Shown here: in pieces, positions 36,326-48,519 of the stretch
Layout of the letters: every line of letters begins with the position of its first letter
How positions within the stretch are numbered: position 1 is the first letter of the stretch
Source: Eucommia ulmoides
Taxonomy: Eukaryota; Streptophyta; Magnoliopsida; Garryales; Eucommiaceae
Assembly: GCA_016647705.1 (NCBI GenBank)
Contig: CM028328.1
Location: forward strand, 42,787,429-42,851,428
Reading direction: 5' to 3'
Length of the DNA: 64,000 bases
Notes under the pieces: model-generated
The model's database searches: none
The model's input: only the letters and a program-made list of their open reading frames with translations
What the model was told of the DNA's origin: nothing
Position numbers and translations under genes: made by a program

Positions 36326-37483
36326 CGGCATGTTTGGTTAGATGGAATCGAGGGAGAAATTGAATCGCATTCCGCCCTCGATTCCTATTCCGTTATTTGG
36401 TTCTCCAATGGAATCACTTGTGATTCCATTGGAATGAAATTGGATGGAATGGGATTCCATTTGAGATGGGGTGGAATGGGATTCCAACCCAATGGAATCA
36501 ATATCTTAAATTACATGATAGCCTTTGTAATTAAACCATTGAAAATTGAAAACAAAAACAGAAATTAGAGAACATAAATTGAAATTAGAGAACAGAAAGT
36601 TGATAATAGAAATAGAAAATTGAGAACAGAATTAGAAAATTGAGAACAAAAACTGAAAATTGATAATAGAAACAGAAAATTGAGAACATAAACCGAAAAT
36701 TGAGAACATAAATAGAAAATTAGAGAACAGGAAATTGAGAACAAAAACTAAAAATTGAGAACAAAAACATAAAATTAGATAACAGAAAATTGAGAACAGA
36801 AACAGAAAATTGAGAACATAAACTGAAAATTGAGAACATAAACTGAAAATTGAGAACAAAAATATAAAATTAGAAAATGAAAAATTGAAAACGAAAACTG
36901 AAAATTGAGAACAAAAATATAAAATTAGATAATAGAAACAGAAAATTGAGAACAAAAACATAAAATTAGATAATAGAAAATTAAGAACGGAAACCGAAAA
37001 TTGAGAATAAAAACAGAAAATTGAGAACAAAAATAAAAAATTGAGAACATAAACTGAAAATTGAGAACAAAAAATAGAAAAATAGATAACGAAAAATTGA
37101 AAAAGGAAACTGAAAATTGAGAATAAAAACAAAAATTAAAGAATAGAAACTGAAAATTGAGAACAAAAGTAGAAATTAGAGAACGAAATATTAAAATTGA
37201 GTTGAATAGTAAAATATAATAAAATGAGGAAAGGAATAGAATAGTGAAATATAATAAAATTTTATAATAACCAACCAAGAAGAGAATGGAATAATAATTT
37301 TATAAGGGCAAAATAGAAATTTTACTATATTTCACTATTCCATTCTTTCTTTCATTCCATACCAACCAAACAAGAGAATGAAATAGTGATTCCATTCACA
37401 ATTCCATTCAATTCCTTTTCTTATTCCATTACTTCTTCCATTCCATTCCACCCTCATTCCATTCCATCCAACCAAACATGCCA
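36326..37483. mobile_element. PIF/Harbinger-type MITE carrying a 22-bp minisatellite
   Basis: The ends CGGCATGTTTGGTTAGATGG and, inverted, GGCATGTTTGGTTGGATGG are strong TIRs, followed by GGAATGGAAT-rich subterminal text on both sides. The flanking triplets are AAA and TAA; uninterrupted LTR relatives at about 31113 and 38977 (inverted) read TTGTAAA at this point, so TAA is the likely target. The interior is mostly the minisatellite. Confidence 0.8.
36540..37195 (+). repeat. Minisatellite of GAAAATTGAGAACANAAACA units
   Basis: About 30 units of 20-23 bp, variants of GAAAATTGAGAACAAAAACA and AAATTAGATAACAGAAAA. The long Phe/Ser/Ile-rich frames on the minus strand here are by-products of the repeat. 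Confidence 0.9.
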
Positions 37484-38156
37484 TAAATGTTGATTCTAAG
37501 CTTATGAAAAGAATCATTATGTAAAGATTTGCTTCCTACCTGTTTAAAGGAATTTTAGTGATTAGTGGGTGCAAATTTTCGTGGGGCTCAAAGGACTAGA
37601 TTAGCCAAGAGTAGTTTGGTGAACCAGGATATATCATGGTGTGCTGCCTTATTTATTTTACTTATAGTGTTGTTTGGTGTGCATCTAGTTGATAATATAT
37701 ATCCGCTACTATAAAGATAATAATTAATTTTAAGATAAAATTAATTGTTTGAATTTTTGAAATATTATTATTATTCTGATAATTTTTTAATACTACCCAA
37801 TTCACCCTCCCTCTTAAGTAGCTCACTGGGCCAACATATCTTTTTCTAAAAGCTGTCTTTAACAATAGTTTTACAAAAACACTATTTACTTTGCTTTTCA
37901 TAAAATATGTTTTGTCCTTATTTTTTCTATTTTTTTTTTTAATTTTAAACTATTCTTGAAAATGAAGTTTCTTCTTTTCAAAAAATGATTTTAAAGGTTT
38001 CCTTGAAAAAAAATTGTTTTTTTTTTTTTTTTAAAGTTTTCTACTTTTTTCAAAAAATGATTGTTTTAAATTTTTTTAGAACAAGTTCTTTTAAAAAAGA
38101 AAGAAAGGATTGTGTGTTCTTAAAAACCCCTTTTTAAATTCATCCTTTCTCAATTG

Positions 38157-38160
<4 letters not shown>

Positions 38161-38233
<73 letters not shown>
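38161..38233. repeat. (TA)n microsatellite
   Basis: About 36 TA units. Confidence 0.95.
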
Positions 38234-38235
<2 letters not shown>

Positions 38236-38636
38236 CATTTCCAATAAATTTTATAAAAATTGTCTTTGATGTCATCTTCCAAACCCTTTTACTCTCCTAT
38301 TCCAAACCCTTATTTTTCCAAACTAGCAAAAATTTAAAGTTTTATTTCTTAACTAAATGTTTTAAAGATGTTTCCCCAAAGAAGATTTTTGAGATCTTTT
38401 CCTAAGTTATGAATGTTTTTATATACTTTTTCATAGTTAAAATCTTTTTGTTTGTTGTTTTTATTGGACAAATTTGATTTTTTTATTTAAATTTTGTTTA
38501 TGTAATACATTTTCAATTCTAATTTTTCTTTTATTACTTTTTGGATCAATTGTTGATTGCTACATATTGTTTTAGTATTTAAAAGGTACTTAATGCTGAA
38601 TTTTTTAAATTTAAAATTATTTTGAGAATTAAATAT

Positions 38637-41398
38637 TATTGGCCTAGTGAACTTCCCAAGAGGGGGGTGAATTGGGTAGATAAAACATTATCAGAGAAAA
38701 TACTTCAAAAATCCAAATCATTAATTTTAATCATAAATTAATTATTGTCTTTATATAATAAAGGAAATATAATATCAACTAGGTGCACACCAAATAACAA
38801 AAATAAATAATAAAAAATAGCAGCACACCATAAATTTATATTGGTTCACCAAGTTACACTTGGTTAATCCAGTCCCCTGAGCTCTACGGAGTGTCGCACC
38901 CACTAAACTCAAGATTCTTTTAAAAGGTAGGAATCAAATTCTCACAATGATTCTTTTCACAAGCTTAGAATCAACTTTTACAAATTCTTTTTCTCAGGCT
39001 CAGGAATAACCTCTACTTTTTACAGGTTCAAGAATAGCCTAATTCTTTTTGTACCTTAGGTTAAAGAATCAAAACCTCACAAACACTCCAAATACCCTTT
39101 TACCCGATAAGGATTAAACCGTTACAAAATTGCTCACAAATCAATTCAATCAAGGAAGAATTACTACCTCAATCTCTTTACAAGAAGATACTAAAATCAA
39201 CTACCCTTTGATTAAATACTCCCAATAGTATTCAATCCATTACTCAACTCACCAATTACAAATTGATAAGCGATTTTTCTCACTCGGAACTTCTACCACC
39301 CCAAATAAATTAAAACTCAATTAATATTCCAAAACAAGTGATAGAAAAGTGAGATATTCAAAATCTGATTTTAAACAAAAAATTGGGTAGCACGTAATCA
39401 GATTTCTTCAAGAAATTGTTTCAAAAAATATTTTTCAATAAAAAATCAAAAAACAATTTCAAATATCAAATTCCAAGTAAATAATAATTATAACAAATAA
39501 ACAAATAACTTGGAATAATCTCACCAGGAATCCACCGAAAGAGTGATAATTAGAATAATAATGACACTTTAGATCGGTAGTAGTAATAATCCATAACAAA
39601 TATTTCTCAAGAACAAATCTCAAGAAAGATCTCACAATACACTCAGCATGATAACTCTTAGAAAGCTCAAAAGCTGAATAGCTCAAAATAATTCTCTAGA
39701 TGTGTCCAACTCAAATGTGAAAAAATACAAGTCTATTTAAAAGGGAATAAAACAAACCCTCCAACGGCTAGTTTCCATAAATTATGACGTTTAATTGCAC
39801 CAATAGACCCTCTATATCATAATGATTCATTTCTGATATAATTCACTCAAAAATATCTTTTAAAACTTTCAATGAAGTCCCTCAAATTTTTTCTTCAAAC
39901 ATAATTGAATAGGATTGAAAGAATTATACGTACCAAATTAATAAACATAAAAAATATTAGAACCATATCTATAGGAACACTTACGTGGCGTTTGGTAACC
40001 GTTTCTGTTTCCATTCCAACAGTAGGATGGGATGGGATGGAAATTTTGTTTTCTTCTTGGGAGTAGAATCGCGTTTTGTAACGATAATTTTTTTTTTTTT
40101 TAGGAAAAGAATTGTGTTTGGTAACGATTTTATCCTAAAATATTTTTTTTTTTTTTTGGCCAGACGGCAGTGGTGTCATCGTACCGGCGCCCTCGCCCAC
40201 GGATGGCGGTGGCTACAGCGCCGACGACGTCCGAACGGAGGTGTCGCCGGCGCCGACGACGGTCGGACAGAGGTGGCGGGTGGTTACAGTGGGTGACGAC
40301 TGGAAGTGGCCTGGAAATTTTTCGACCGGACGGTGACCGGCGATGGACGCCGGAGATGGCCGCCGGTGGCGGACGGTGATCGGCCAGCGAATAAACAGTG
40401 ACCGTGTGTTTTGGGAATGAAATGGGAATAATGAGAAACAACTTTTTTTTGTTTCTCATTTCTTAAGAAAAAAGTGGGCACAATTCTCAAATGGGAATTA
40501 AATGGAAATGGAAACAAAAATTACCAAACGTTATTCCCAAACAGAATTCCCAAAAATCTGGGAATGAGATGGGAATTTCTGGAATGGAAACAGTTACCAA
40601 ACAGGACCTTAGATATCATTTAAATAACTAAAAACACTTCAGATTCCTAAGATATCTCGGAATTCCACAAAATCCTGAAACAGTCTTATAAGTCGACTGA
40701 CCAAAGGTCACCTGTCGACTGATCGATTCAGGATGTAGCCAAGCTAAAAATTCTTCGTCCATCGGTCGACTGCTCATACTTCAACTGTCAACCGGACGAT
40801 TCAGAGAGTTTCATGAGTCAACATATCAGTCGACCTAGAGATTCAGAGAGTTCACCATTTAAGCTCAGGTCGACTTACCTGTTGACCGAGAGATTCAGCA
40901 ACTTCACCTTCTATACTCCGGTCGACTTACCTGTCAACTAGTTAATGTTGAGAACCTTTTCAAAATTCATTTTTAATCCATTTTCTTCAATGTTTTCGCC
41001 CCTTTAACAAATTTCTTTTCTCAGTTAACTCCACTAAATTTTTAAATTTAATTTTAATTAATTATCAACATTTCTTTTTCAATTACACATAGGAGCAAAT
41101 AATTTAACTAATTAGGATCCTATAAAAAACACCTATATTTATAAAAATAATTTTGTGTCGTGTGTGATCCTAATTGGGATATTAAGAGTTAGAATTTGAC
41201 TTGAGTTGTTTTCCCTAGATTCTTAAATTTCTTCAAACTCTTAATCTTCCATCATCTTTGTCATCATCTTTAGTATTGTCACAATATCTTCATGATCATT
41301 TTCATCACTGGAACTACGAAACTAAAACACTCAATAAAATCTTTAGTTCCATAAAAAACTTCAACCTTTAATTGTTTATCAAAATTTTAGGATCAACA
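38637..41398 (-). mobile_element. Solo LTR, TGTTGATCC...GGCCAACA family, with perfect 5-bp duplication
   Basis: This inverted copy of the 33776-37836 family has AATAT on both sides (38632-38636 and 41399-41403), a perfect target duplication. It contains a Harbinger-type MITE at 39984-40608 and the GTCGAC cluster (40690-40950). It lies within the left arm of the inverted-repeat element. It is a fossil, no coding part. Confidence 0.85.
39984..40608. mobile_element. PIF/Harbinger-type MITE with GC-rich core
   Basis: TTA flanks both ends (39981-39983 and 40609-40611). The ends are CGTGGCGTTTGGTAACCGTT and, inverted, GGTCCTGTTTGGTAACTGTT. Length is 625 bp. The core 40160-40400 is GC-rich and is homologous to that of the element at 58152-58820 (shared GACGGTGACCGGCG, CGCCGGAGATGG and CAGTGACCRTGTGTTTTGGG). 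Confidence 0.9.
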
Positions 41399-44300
41399 AA
41401 TATTATTGGTTTATGTAATAATTTTCAATTCTATTTTTTAATTACTTTTGGGATCAAATGATGGTTTGTCACAATTTTTTAAGTATATAAAGAAAATTGC
41501 TACTGATTTTTTGAAATTTAACATTATTCCAAGAACTATTTTTTTTTTATTTATGAAATTTACTTACAATTTATATATAAACTATTTTATTTAGTTATAA
41601 TTTTTTTTTCCAATCGTTTGATGAAGTTTTCAGATTAGAATTTATTTAGTAATATTTTCACTCAAATTAAAAAACAATGAGCTTGTGGATTTTTCAATTG
41701 TTATGTTTTTACTCTTTATTATATTTGTACTTTTTATCTCATTTTGTATATGAAATTATTTTCATAAAACGATTAAAAAAAATCATTACTTCTATTAACA
41801 CTTATATGAGAAACAAACAATATAAAGAAACAAAATGATAATTTTTTTTTTTTTAAATAGAAAGTCTAGTAAGTATGAGTAACAAAAAATATAAAAGATA
41901 AAAAATAAATATTTTGTTTAAAAAAATAAAAAATCTAGTAAGTGAAACATTTATTGTTTTATTTATTTATTTATCATTTAAAAGGGATTTTAAACAAAGA
42001 ACTCTCCTTCAAAAATAACAAAAAATAATGTCAAGGAGCAGTTACTACAAATTTGATCGGTATGTCAATGCCACGTAAGTATGTTTCATTTTAAAGCAAT
42101 TGTTCAAAATTGATGAAATACTAATTGTCTGAGGATGTGAAAGGGCATCAAAGATAGCACTTACAAAATAAGTGAATCATTAATATAAAAATTATGACTA
42201 TTAAGAATAGGTGAAGAGATAGGCAAGTGAAGAGCCATCAAAGATAGTAATTAAGAAATAAATTATCCATTAATTTAGAAAATCTTACTGTTAATGGAGG
42301 AATTAGCAATGATCTTGCCATCCATCTCATTAGAACAATAAGAGTGAATAGATGGAAAAAACAACATTCAAGCATAGAAAAATCGAAAACAATCTATTCG
42401 ATCTAATATTTTTCGTTCAAGTATTTCATCGAACACGTACGGAGCCTTAGTTATAAGAAACACATATATTAAATTAATGGATTCAAGCATTGAGAAATTA
42501 GAAACACAACAATTAAGAATTGAAAAAAAAAAACATTTAAATTAATATCTTTCATTCAAGTATTTCATCGAATGCATACAAAGCATTTGCTGATTGGAAA
42601 CACACAGATTAAATTAATATATCAAATTCAAGAATAAATTATTTTGCTTCAATTATTATTAAAAACCAATTCAGTAGCTTAGAAAAAAACTAAATGAATT
42701 TTACAATATGCAACAAAACATGATAAAAATCTAACCTGGCTCAATTGTGTAGTAATGATTAAACAAAGAACCCTCCTTCAAAAATAACAAAAAAGAATGT
42801 GAAGGAGTAATTGACTACAAATTTGATCAGTTGTCAATACCACGAAAGTATGTTTCATTTTAAAGCAATTGTTCAAAACCGATGAAATACTAATTGCCTG
42901 AGGATGTGAAAGAGCATCAAAGATAGCATTTAGAAAATAAGTGAACCATTAATATAAAAAATATGCGAATTAAGAATAGATGAAGAGATAGGAAAGTGAA
43001 GGGCCATCAAAGATACTAATTGAGAAATAAGTGAACAATTAATTTAGAAAATGTGACCATTAGTAGAGGAATTAGCAATGATCTAGCCATCCATCTCATT
43101 AGAACAATAGGAGTGAAGAGATGGGAAAAACAACATTCAAGCATATGAAAATTGAAAACAATCTACTCGATCTAATATTTTTCATTCAAGTATTTCATCG
43201 AACACGTACGGAGCCTTGGTTATAAGAAACACATATACTAAAGTAATGGATTTAAGCATTGGGAAATTAGAAACACAACCTTCAAGAATTGAAAAAAAAA
43301 TACATTTAAATTAATATTTTTCATTCAAGATTTCATCGAACCCATACGAAGCATTTGTTGATTGAAAACACACAAATTAAATTAATATATCAAATTTAAA
43401 AATAAATCATTTTGCTTCAATTATTAATAAAAACCAATTCAATAGCTTAGAAAAAACTAAACTAATTTTACAATATGTAACAAAACATGATGAAAATCTA
43501 ACCTGACTCAATTGTGTAGTAATGATTAAACAAAAAAACCTCTTTCAAAAATAACAAAAAAGAATGTGAAGGAGCAGTTGACTATAAATTTGATCGGTAT
43601 ATCAATGCCACGAAAGTATGTTTCATTTTAAAGTAATTGATGTTTCATTTTAAAGTAATTGTTCAAAACCGATGAAATACTAATTGCCTGAGAATGTGAA
43701 AGGGCATCAAAGATAGCAATTAGGAAATAAGTGAATCATTAATATAAAAATTATGACTATTAAGAATAGGCGAAGAGATAGGCAAGTGAAGGGTCATTAA
43801 AGATAGTAATTGAGAAATAAGTAAACTGTTAATTTAGAAAATGTGACCATTAATGGAGGAATTAGCAATGATCTTGCCATCTATCTCATTGGAAGAATAG
43901 GAGTGAAGAGATGGGAAAAACAACATTCAAGTATAGAAAAATTGAACAATCTATTCAATCTAATATTTTTCGTTCAAGTATTTCATCGAACACGTGCGGA
44001 GCTTTGGTTATAAGAAACACATATACAAAATTAATGGATTCAAGCGTTGAGAAATTAGAAACACAACATTCAAGAATTGAAAAAAAAAACATTTAAATTA
44101 ATATTTTTCATTCAAGTATTTCATCGAACACATACGAAGCATTTGTTTATTGGAAACACACAGACAAAATTAATATATCAAATTCAAGAATAAATATTTT
44201 TGCTTCAATATTATTAAAAACCAATTCAGTAACTTAGAAAAAACTAAATTAATTTTACAATATGTAACAAAACATGATGAAAATCTAACCTGACTCAATT

Positions 44301-44400
44301 GTATAGTAATGATTAGACAAAAAACTCTCCTTCAAAAATAACAAAAAAGAATGTGAAGGAGCAATTGACTACAAATTTGATCAGTATATTAATGCCACGA

Positions 44401-45711
44401 AGAAACAATTTCTAAGATTAATTTCCAAACAATAATCAAATAATGCAATGAAAGAATATAATTAAAAAGATCTCACTCGGAATTTACAGAAAGAATGATT
44501 AGAACAATGTAACTTCAAATCTGATATCAGCAAAGATTAATAGCAATTGATCCTCAAGATCGTCTATCAGAAAAGCTCATAATATTTCAGTATGATGACT
44601 CTTATAAAAGCTCAAGAATGATCTTAACATTTTCTCTCTCTTAATAATGATTAATTTTTTATATAAGAAATTCGCAGATCAATATATAAGAGTATGAAAT
44701 CAGCCTTCTAACAGCTAATTTACATGTGTCATGATAATTAATAATACATATAGACCCCTTATATCATAATGACTTCATTTAGGTTCAATTCACTTAAAAA
44801 CAGCTTTCAAATCTCTCAATTAAACCACCCCAAATATTTCTCAATGTCCATAAATAAGAATAAAATCAATTTTAAGTACCAAATTGAGAAATATTAATAT
44901 TCAATAAACCATATTAATAGGATTTAATTAATATGTGAACCATATCTTAAATATAGAAAATATCCCCGAAATATCTCTCAAATTCCAACCAAGAACGGCT
45001 ACTTTTGGATATAATCTCGAATAAATCAGAATCCTGAAACAGCGAGTCTGGTCGACCGACCAGTCGACTGGTAGATTCAGGTTATAGCCCAAGGCGTTCA
45101 TCGGTCGACCTGTCGGTCGACTTGTTGATGCAGAGAGTTCGTCTTTCCTTCACCGGTTGACCTATCGGTCGATTTATAGATTCAGAGAGTTCAGCTCCTC
45201 TTGGCCAGTCGACCTGTCGGTCGATTTAGAGATACACGATCTTTTAGCAGCATGGTTCGGCCGACTCATCAGTCGACTGATGTCTTCTGGATCTCTCTTT
45301 TGAACACGTTTTTAACTTATTTTCTTTTACGTTTTCGCCTCTTTAACCATTTTCTCTTCTAAATAAGCTCCACTAATATTCTTATATTTTATTTTAGTCA
45401 ATCAAAAATATTTCTTTTCAAATTACATAGGAGCAAATAATTTTATTTAATCAAAACACACATAAATAATAAAATACATTTTGTACGATGTGTGTGTTCT
45501 TAATTGGGACATTAAGAGTTAAAATTCACCTGAGTTGTTTTATCTAATTTCTTTAAACTCTTAATTCTTCATCATCTTCGATATCATCATTTGGCATCCA
45601 ATTAATTTGCATCTTCATCACTAGAACTTAAATAACTGAAACACTCAATTAAAACATTAGTTCCACCAAAACATCAACACTTAATTGTTCATCAAAATCT
45701 TAGGATCAACA
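44401..45711 (-). mobile_element. Truncated solo LTR, TGTTGATCC...GGCCAACA family
   Basis: It is inverted; it ends at 45711 with TAGGATCAACA, the complement of the family start, and keeps the GTCGAC cluster (45055-45280). The other end is lost within the family's right half. It sits in tandem unit 4, which lost about 40 bp at the junction. Confidence 0.7.
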
Positions 45712-46468
45712 CAATGAAATACTAATTGCATGAGGAAGTGAAAGGGCATCAAAGATAGTAATTTGGAAATAAGTGAACTATTAATATAAAATTATGACCA
45801 TTAGGAATAGGTGAAGATATAGGCAAGTGAAGGGCCATCAAAGATAGTAATTGAGAAATAAGTGAACCATTAATTTAGAAAATGTGACCATTAATGGAGG
45901 AATTAGCAATGATTTTTCCATCCATCTCATTAGAAGAATAGGAGTGAAGAGATAGGGAAAACAACATTCAAGCATAGGAAAAGCGAAAACAATCTATTCA
46001 ATCTAATATTTTTCGTTCAAGTATTTCATCAAACACGTATGGAGCCTTGGTTATAAGAAACACATATACAAAATTAATGGATCCAAACATTGGGAAATTA
46101 GAAACACAACATTCAAGAATTGAAAAAAATAAATAAATTAATATTTTTCATTCAAGTATTTCTTCGAACACATATGAATCATTTGTTGATTGAAAACACA
46201 CAGACTAAATTAATGTATCAAATTCAAGAATAATTTATTTTGCTTCAAATATCATTTAAAAACAATTCAGTAGCTTGGAAAAAACTAAATTAATTTTATA
46301 ATGTGCAACAAAACATGATGAAAATCTAACCTGGCTTAATTGTGTAGTAATGATTAAACAAATAACTCTCCTTCAAAAATAACAAAAAAGAATGTGAAGG
46401 AGCAATTGACTACAAATTTGATCGATATATCAATGCCACGAAGGTATATTTCATTTTAAAACAATTGT

Positions 46469-47187
46469 TCAAAACCGATGAAACACTAATTGTATGAGGA
46501 AGTGAATGGGCATCAAAGATAACAATTATGAAATAAGTGAAGCATTAATATAAAAATTAAGAAAAAGTACAATTTAAACCCTCTAATTATTGACACATTT
46601 CTAAGTGGTCCCTCTACGTTTAAACGTTTCATTTCAAATCGTCTACGTATCATAACGTTTCTAAATGGTCTCTCCGTTAGAGATTCTGTTAAAACTAACA
46701 GAATCTCAGGGGTAAAATGGTCTTTTCACATCTTCAATTTTTTTTTAATCATTTTTAATTAAATTTTTTTTAATCTCTCTCTTCCTCCCATTCCTATCTC
46801 TCTCCCGCCACCTCCCTCTCCCTCCTTCAAAACCGATGAAACACTAATTGTATGAGGAAGTGAATGGGCATCAAATATAACAATTATGAAATAAGTGAAC
46901 CATTAATATAAAAATTAAAAAAAAGTGCAATTTAGACCCTCTAATTATTGACACATTTCTAAGTGGTCCCTGTAAGTTTAAACATTTCATTTCAAATCCT
47001 CTACGTATCATAACATTTTTAAATGGTCCTTCCATTAGAGATTTGTTAAAACTAACAGAATCTCAGGGGCAAAATGGTCAATTCATATTTTTAAAAATTT
47101 TTAATCATTTTTAATTAATTTGTTTTTAATCTCTCTTTTCCTCCCCTTCATCTCTCTCTCCCGCCACCTCCCTCTCCCTCATTCCCT
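46469..47187 (+). repeat. ~360-bp tandem duplication of array plus MULE left half
   Basis: 46469-46826 (TTCAAAACCGATGAAACACT ... CACCTCCCTCTCCCTCC) is repeated directly as 46827-47187. Each copy holds about 90 bp of the array unit followed by the left half of the short MULE. The duplication therefore happened after the MULE inserted. Confidence 0.85.
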
Positions 47188-47579
47188 CTCCCCGTAATAG
47201 GGGGTGAGTTCAACCCCTGTTGCGGGGGTAGAATATACCCCATGTTACAGGGGGTGAAAAATCACCCACTGTTGCAGGGGGTGGGTAGGAGGGAGAGAGG
47301 GAAAAGGGAAGAAGAGGGAGATGGAGGTAGCGGGGAAAGGGAGAGGGAGGTGGTGAGAAGGAGAGAGAGATTAAAAAAAATATTAAAAATAATTAAAAAA
47401 TTTTAAAAACATGAAAAGACCATTTTGCCTCTAAATTCCGTTAGTTTTAATTGATTTTCTAACGGAAGGACCATTTAGAAATGTTATGATACGTAGAGAG
47501 TTTGAAATGAAACGTTTAAATTTAGAGGGACCACTTAGAAATGTGTCAATAGTTAGAGGGTCTAAATTGTACTTTTTCC
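46918..47579. mobile_element. Short MULE-type fold-back element
   Basis: TAAAAATTA flanks both ends (46909-46917 and 47580-47588), a perfect 9-bp duplication; the other array units read ATAAAAATTATGAC here without interruption. Arms of about 240 bp are inverted (AAAAAGTGCAATTTAGACCC; complement TCTAAATTGTACTTTTTCC). The loop contains repeated TGTTGCAGGGGGTGG-type words (47200-47290). Length is 662 bp, no coding part. Confidence 0.88.
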
Positions 47580-48519
47580 TAAAAATTATGACAATTAAGA
47601 ATAGGTGAAGAGATAGGAAAGTAAAGGGCCATCAAAGATAGTAATTGAGAAATAAGTGAACCATTAATTTAGAAATTGTGACCATTAATGGAGGAATTAG
47701 CAATGATCTTAGCCATCCATCTCATTAGAAGAATAGGAGTGAAGTGATGGGCAATACTTAGCTCTCCTTCATTCTAATACAATGTCTTCCACTATTAGGT
47801 TTTACTATTAGATAGATATTAGATATAGATATGTACACATTTGATGCAATGACATTTTTCATTTATAAAAGATAATTTTTCATAATATATAACGAAAAAT
47901 TATAAATGAATCACTTACTGAATTTTTTATTTTAATTTTTTTTTTCTTTTTTAATTTTTAATATTATTTGTTTCTCATATAAGTGTTGATAGAAATAATG
48001 TAAAAAATATAATATATTTTTTTTCATACAAGCAATTCCATTTACAAAAGATCTTAAGATGGACAAACATAACAAAGAGTTAAAAATAACAATTAGAAAA
48101 TTCATAAGTCTATTGTTTATGAATCTGAGTGAAGCTATTACTAATAAAGTCTCGTATGAATACTTCAACAAACAATTAAAAAATGTATAACTAAATTCCA
48201 TAAATAAAAAATTAATTCTTAGAATAATTTTAAATTTCAAAAAATTAGCACCAAGTGCTCTTTAAATACTAAAAAATTGTAAAAAAAAAGTATAATTTGA
48301 TCCCAAAATTAATAAAAAATTTAGAATATATATTACATAAGTCAATATTGTTTAATTCTCAAAATAATTTTAAGATTCAAAAATTTCGCACCACGTACTC
48401 TTTAAATACTAAAAAAATATAACAATCATCATTTGATCCTAAAAGTAATAAAAATAGAATTGAAAATGTATTATATAAACAAATTTAAAAACAAAAATCA
48501 TACTCGACCAAGATATCAT

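Larger units (their letters stand above)
33776..37836 (+). mobile_element. Solo LTR, TGTTGATCC...GGCCAACA family, with two MITE insertions
   Basis: Inverted ends TGTTG/CAACA and flanking pentamers TGTCT (33771-33775) and TATCT (37837-37841; 4/5) support a solo LTR. Net length without its two Harbinger-type inserts is about 2.4 kb. It shows a cluster of GTCGAC-containing words (34760-34980) and the strip TTCACCCTCCCTCTTAAGTA near its end, both shared with the copies at 38637-41398 and 44401-45711. The superfamily is unclear to me. No coding part is present. Confidence 0.7.
41991..47760 (+). repeat. Tandem array of ~770-bp units (about 4.5 copies)
   Basis: Units start at about 41991, 42760, 43527 and 44315 with AAACAAAGAACYCTCCTTCA, giving spacings of 769, 767 and 787 bp. 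The fourth is interrupted by an LTR piece (44401-45711), the fifth starts at about 46356 and ends near 47760. Every unit contains GGGCATCAAAGATAGC, AGTTGACTACAAATTTGATC, ATCTCATTAGAACAATAGGA, ATCGAACACGTACGGAGCCT and CAAAACATGATGAAAATCTA in the same order. Unit 3 has an extra duplication of about 24 bp (about 43619-43660). No open frame longer than about 60 codons is shared, so it is noncoding. Confidence 0.9.
38464..48512. mobile_element. Candidate large inverted-repeat element enclosing a ~770-bp tandem array
   Basis: The left arm is 38464-38636 plus 41399 to about 41960, split by a solo LTR with a perfect target duplication. The right arm is about 47890-48512. Reading inward on the left and outward (complemented) on the right gives the same order: GTTTATGTAATACATTTTCA / TTTTGGATCAA / TTATTTTGAGAATTAA, a second diverged copy of that block, then GATTTTTCAATTGTTATG-like, ACACTTATATGAGAAACAAA and TCTAGTAAGTGAAACATT. 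Arms are roughly 620-740 bp and clearly diverged. Between them lies only the tandem array plus later insertions. No transposase is seen, and I could not find a target duplication at the outer ends, so the outer limits are approximate. Confidence 0.55.

Noticed and set aside
36632-37278. Minus-strand frames of 166 and 117 codons rich in Phe, Ser, Ile and Leu
   Set aside because: They are the translation of a 20-23-bp minisatellite inside a MITE; overlapping frames are equally long and nothing resembles a protein family.
40130-40517. Pro/Arg-rich frames of about 100 codons on both strands
   Set aside because: They arise from the GC-rich core of a Harbinger-type MITE; six overlapping frames are open and none is a recognisable protein.
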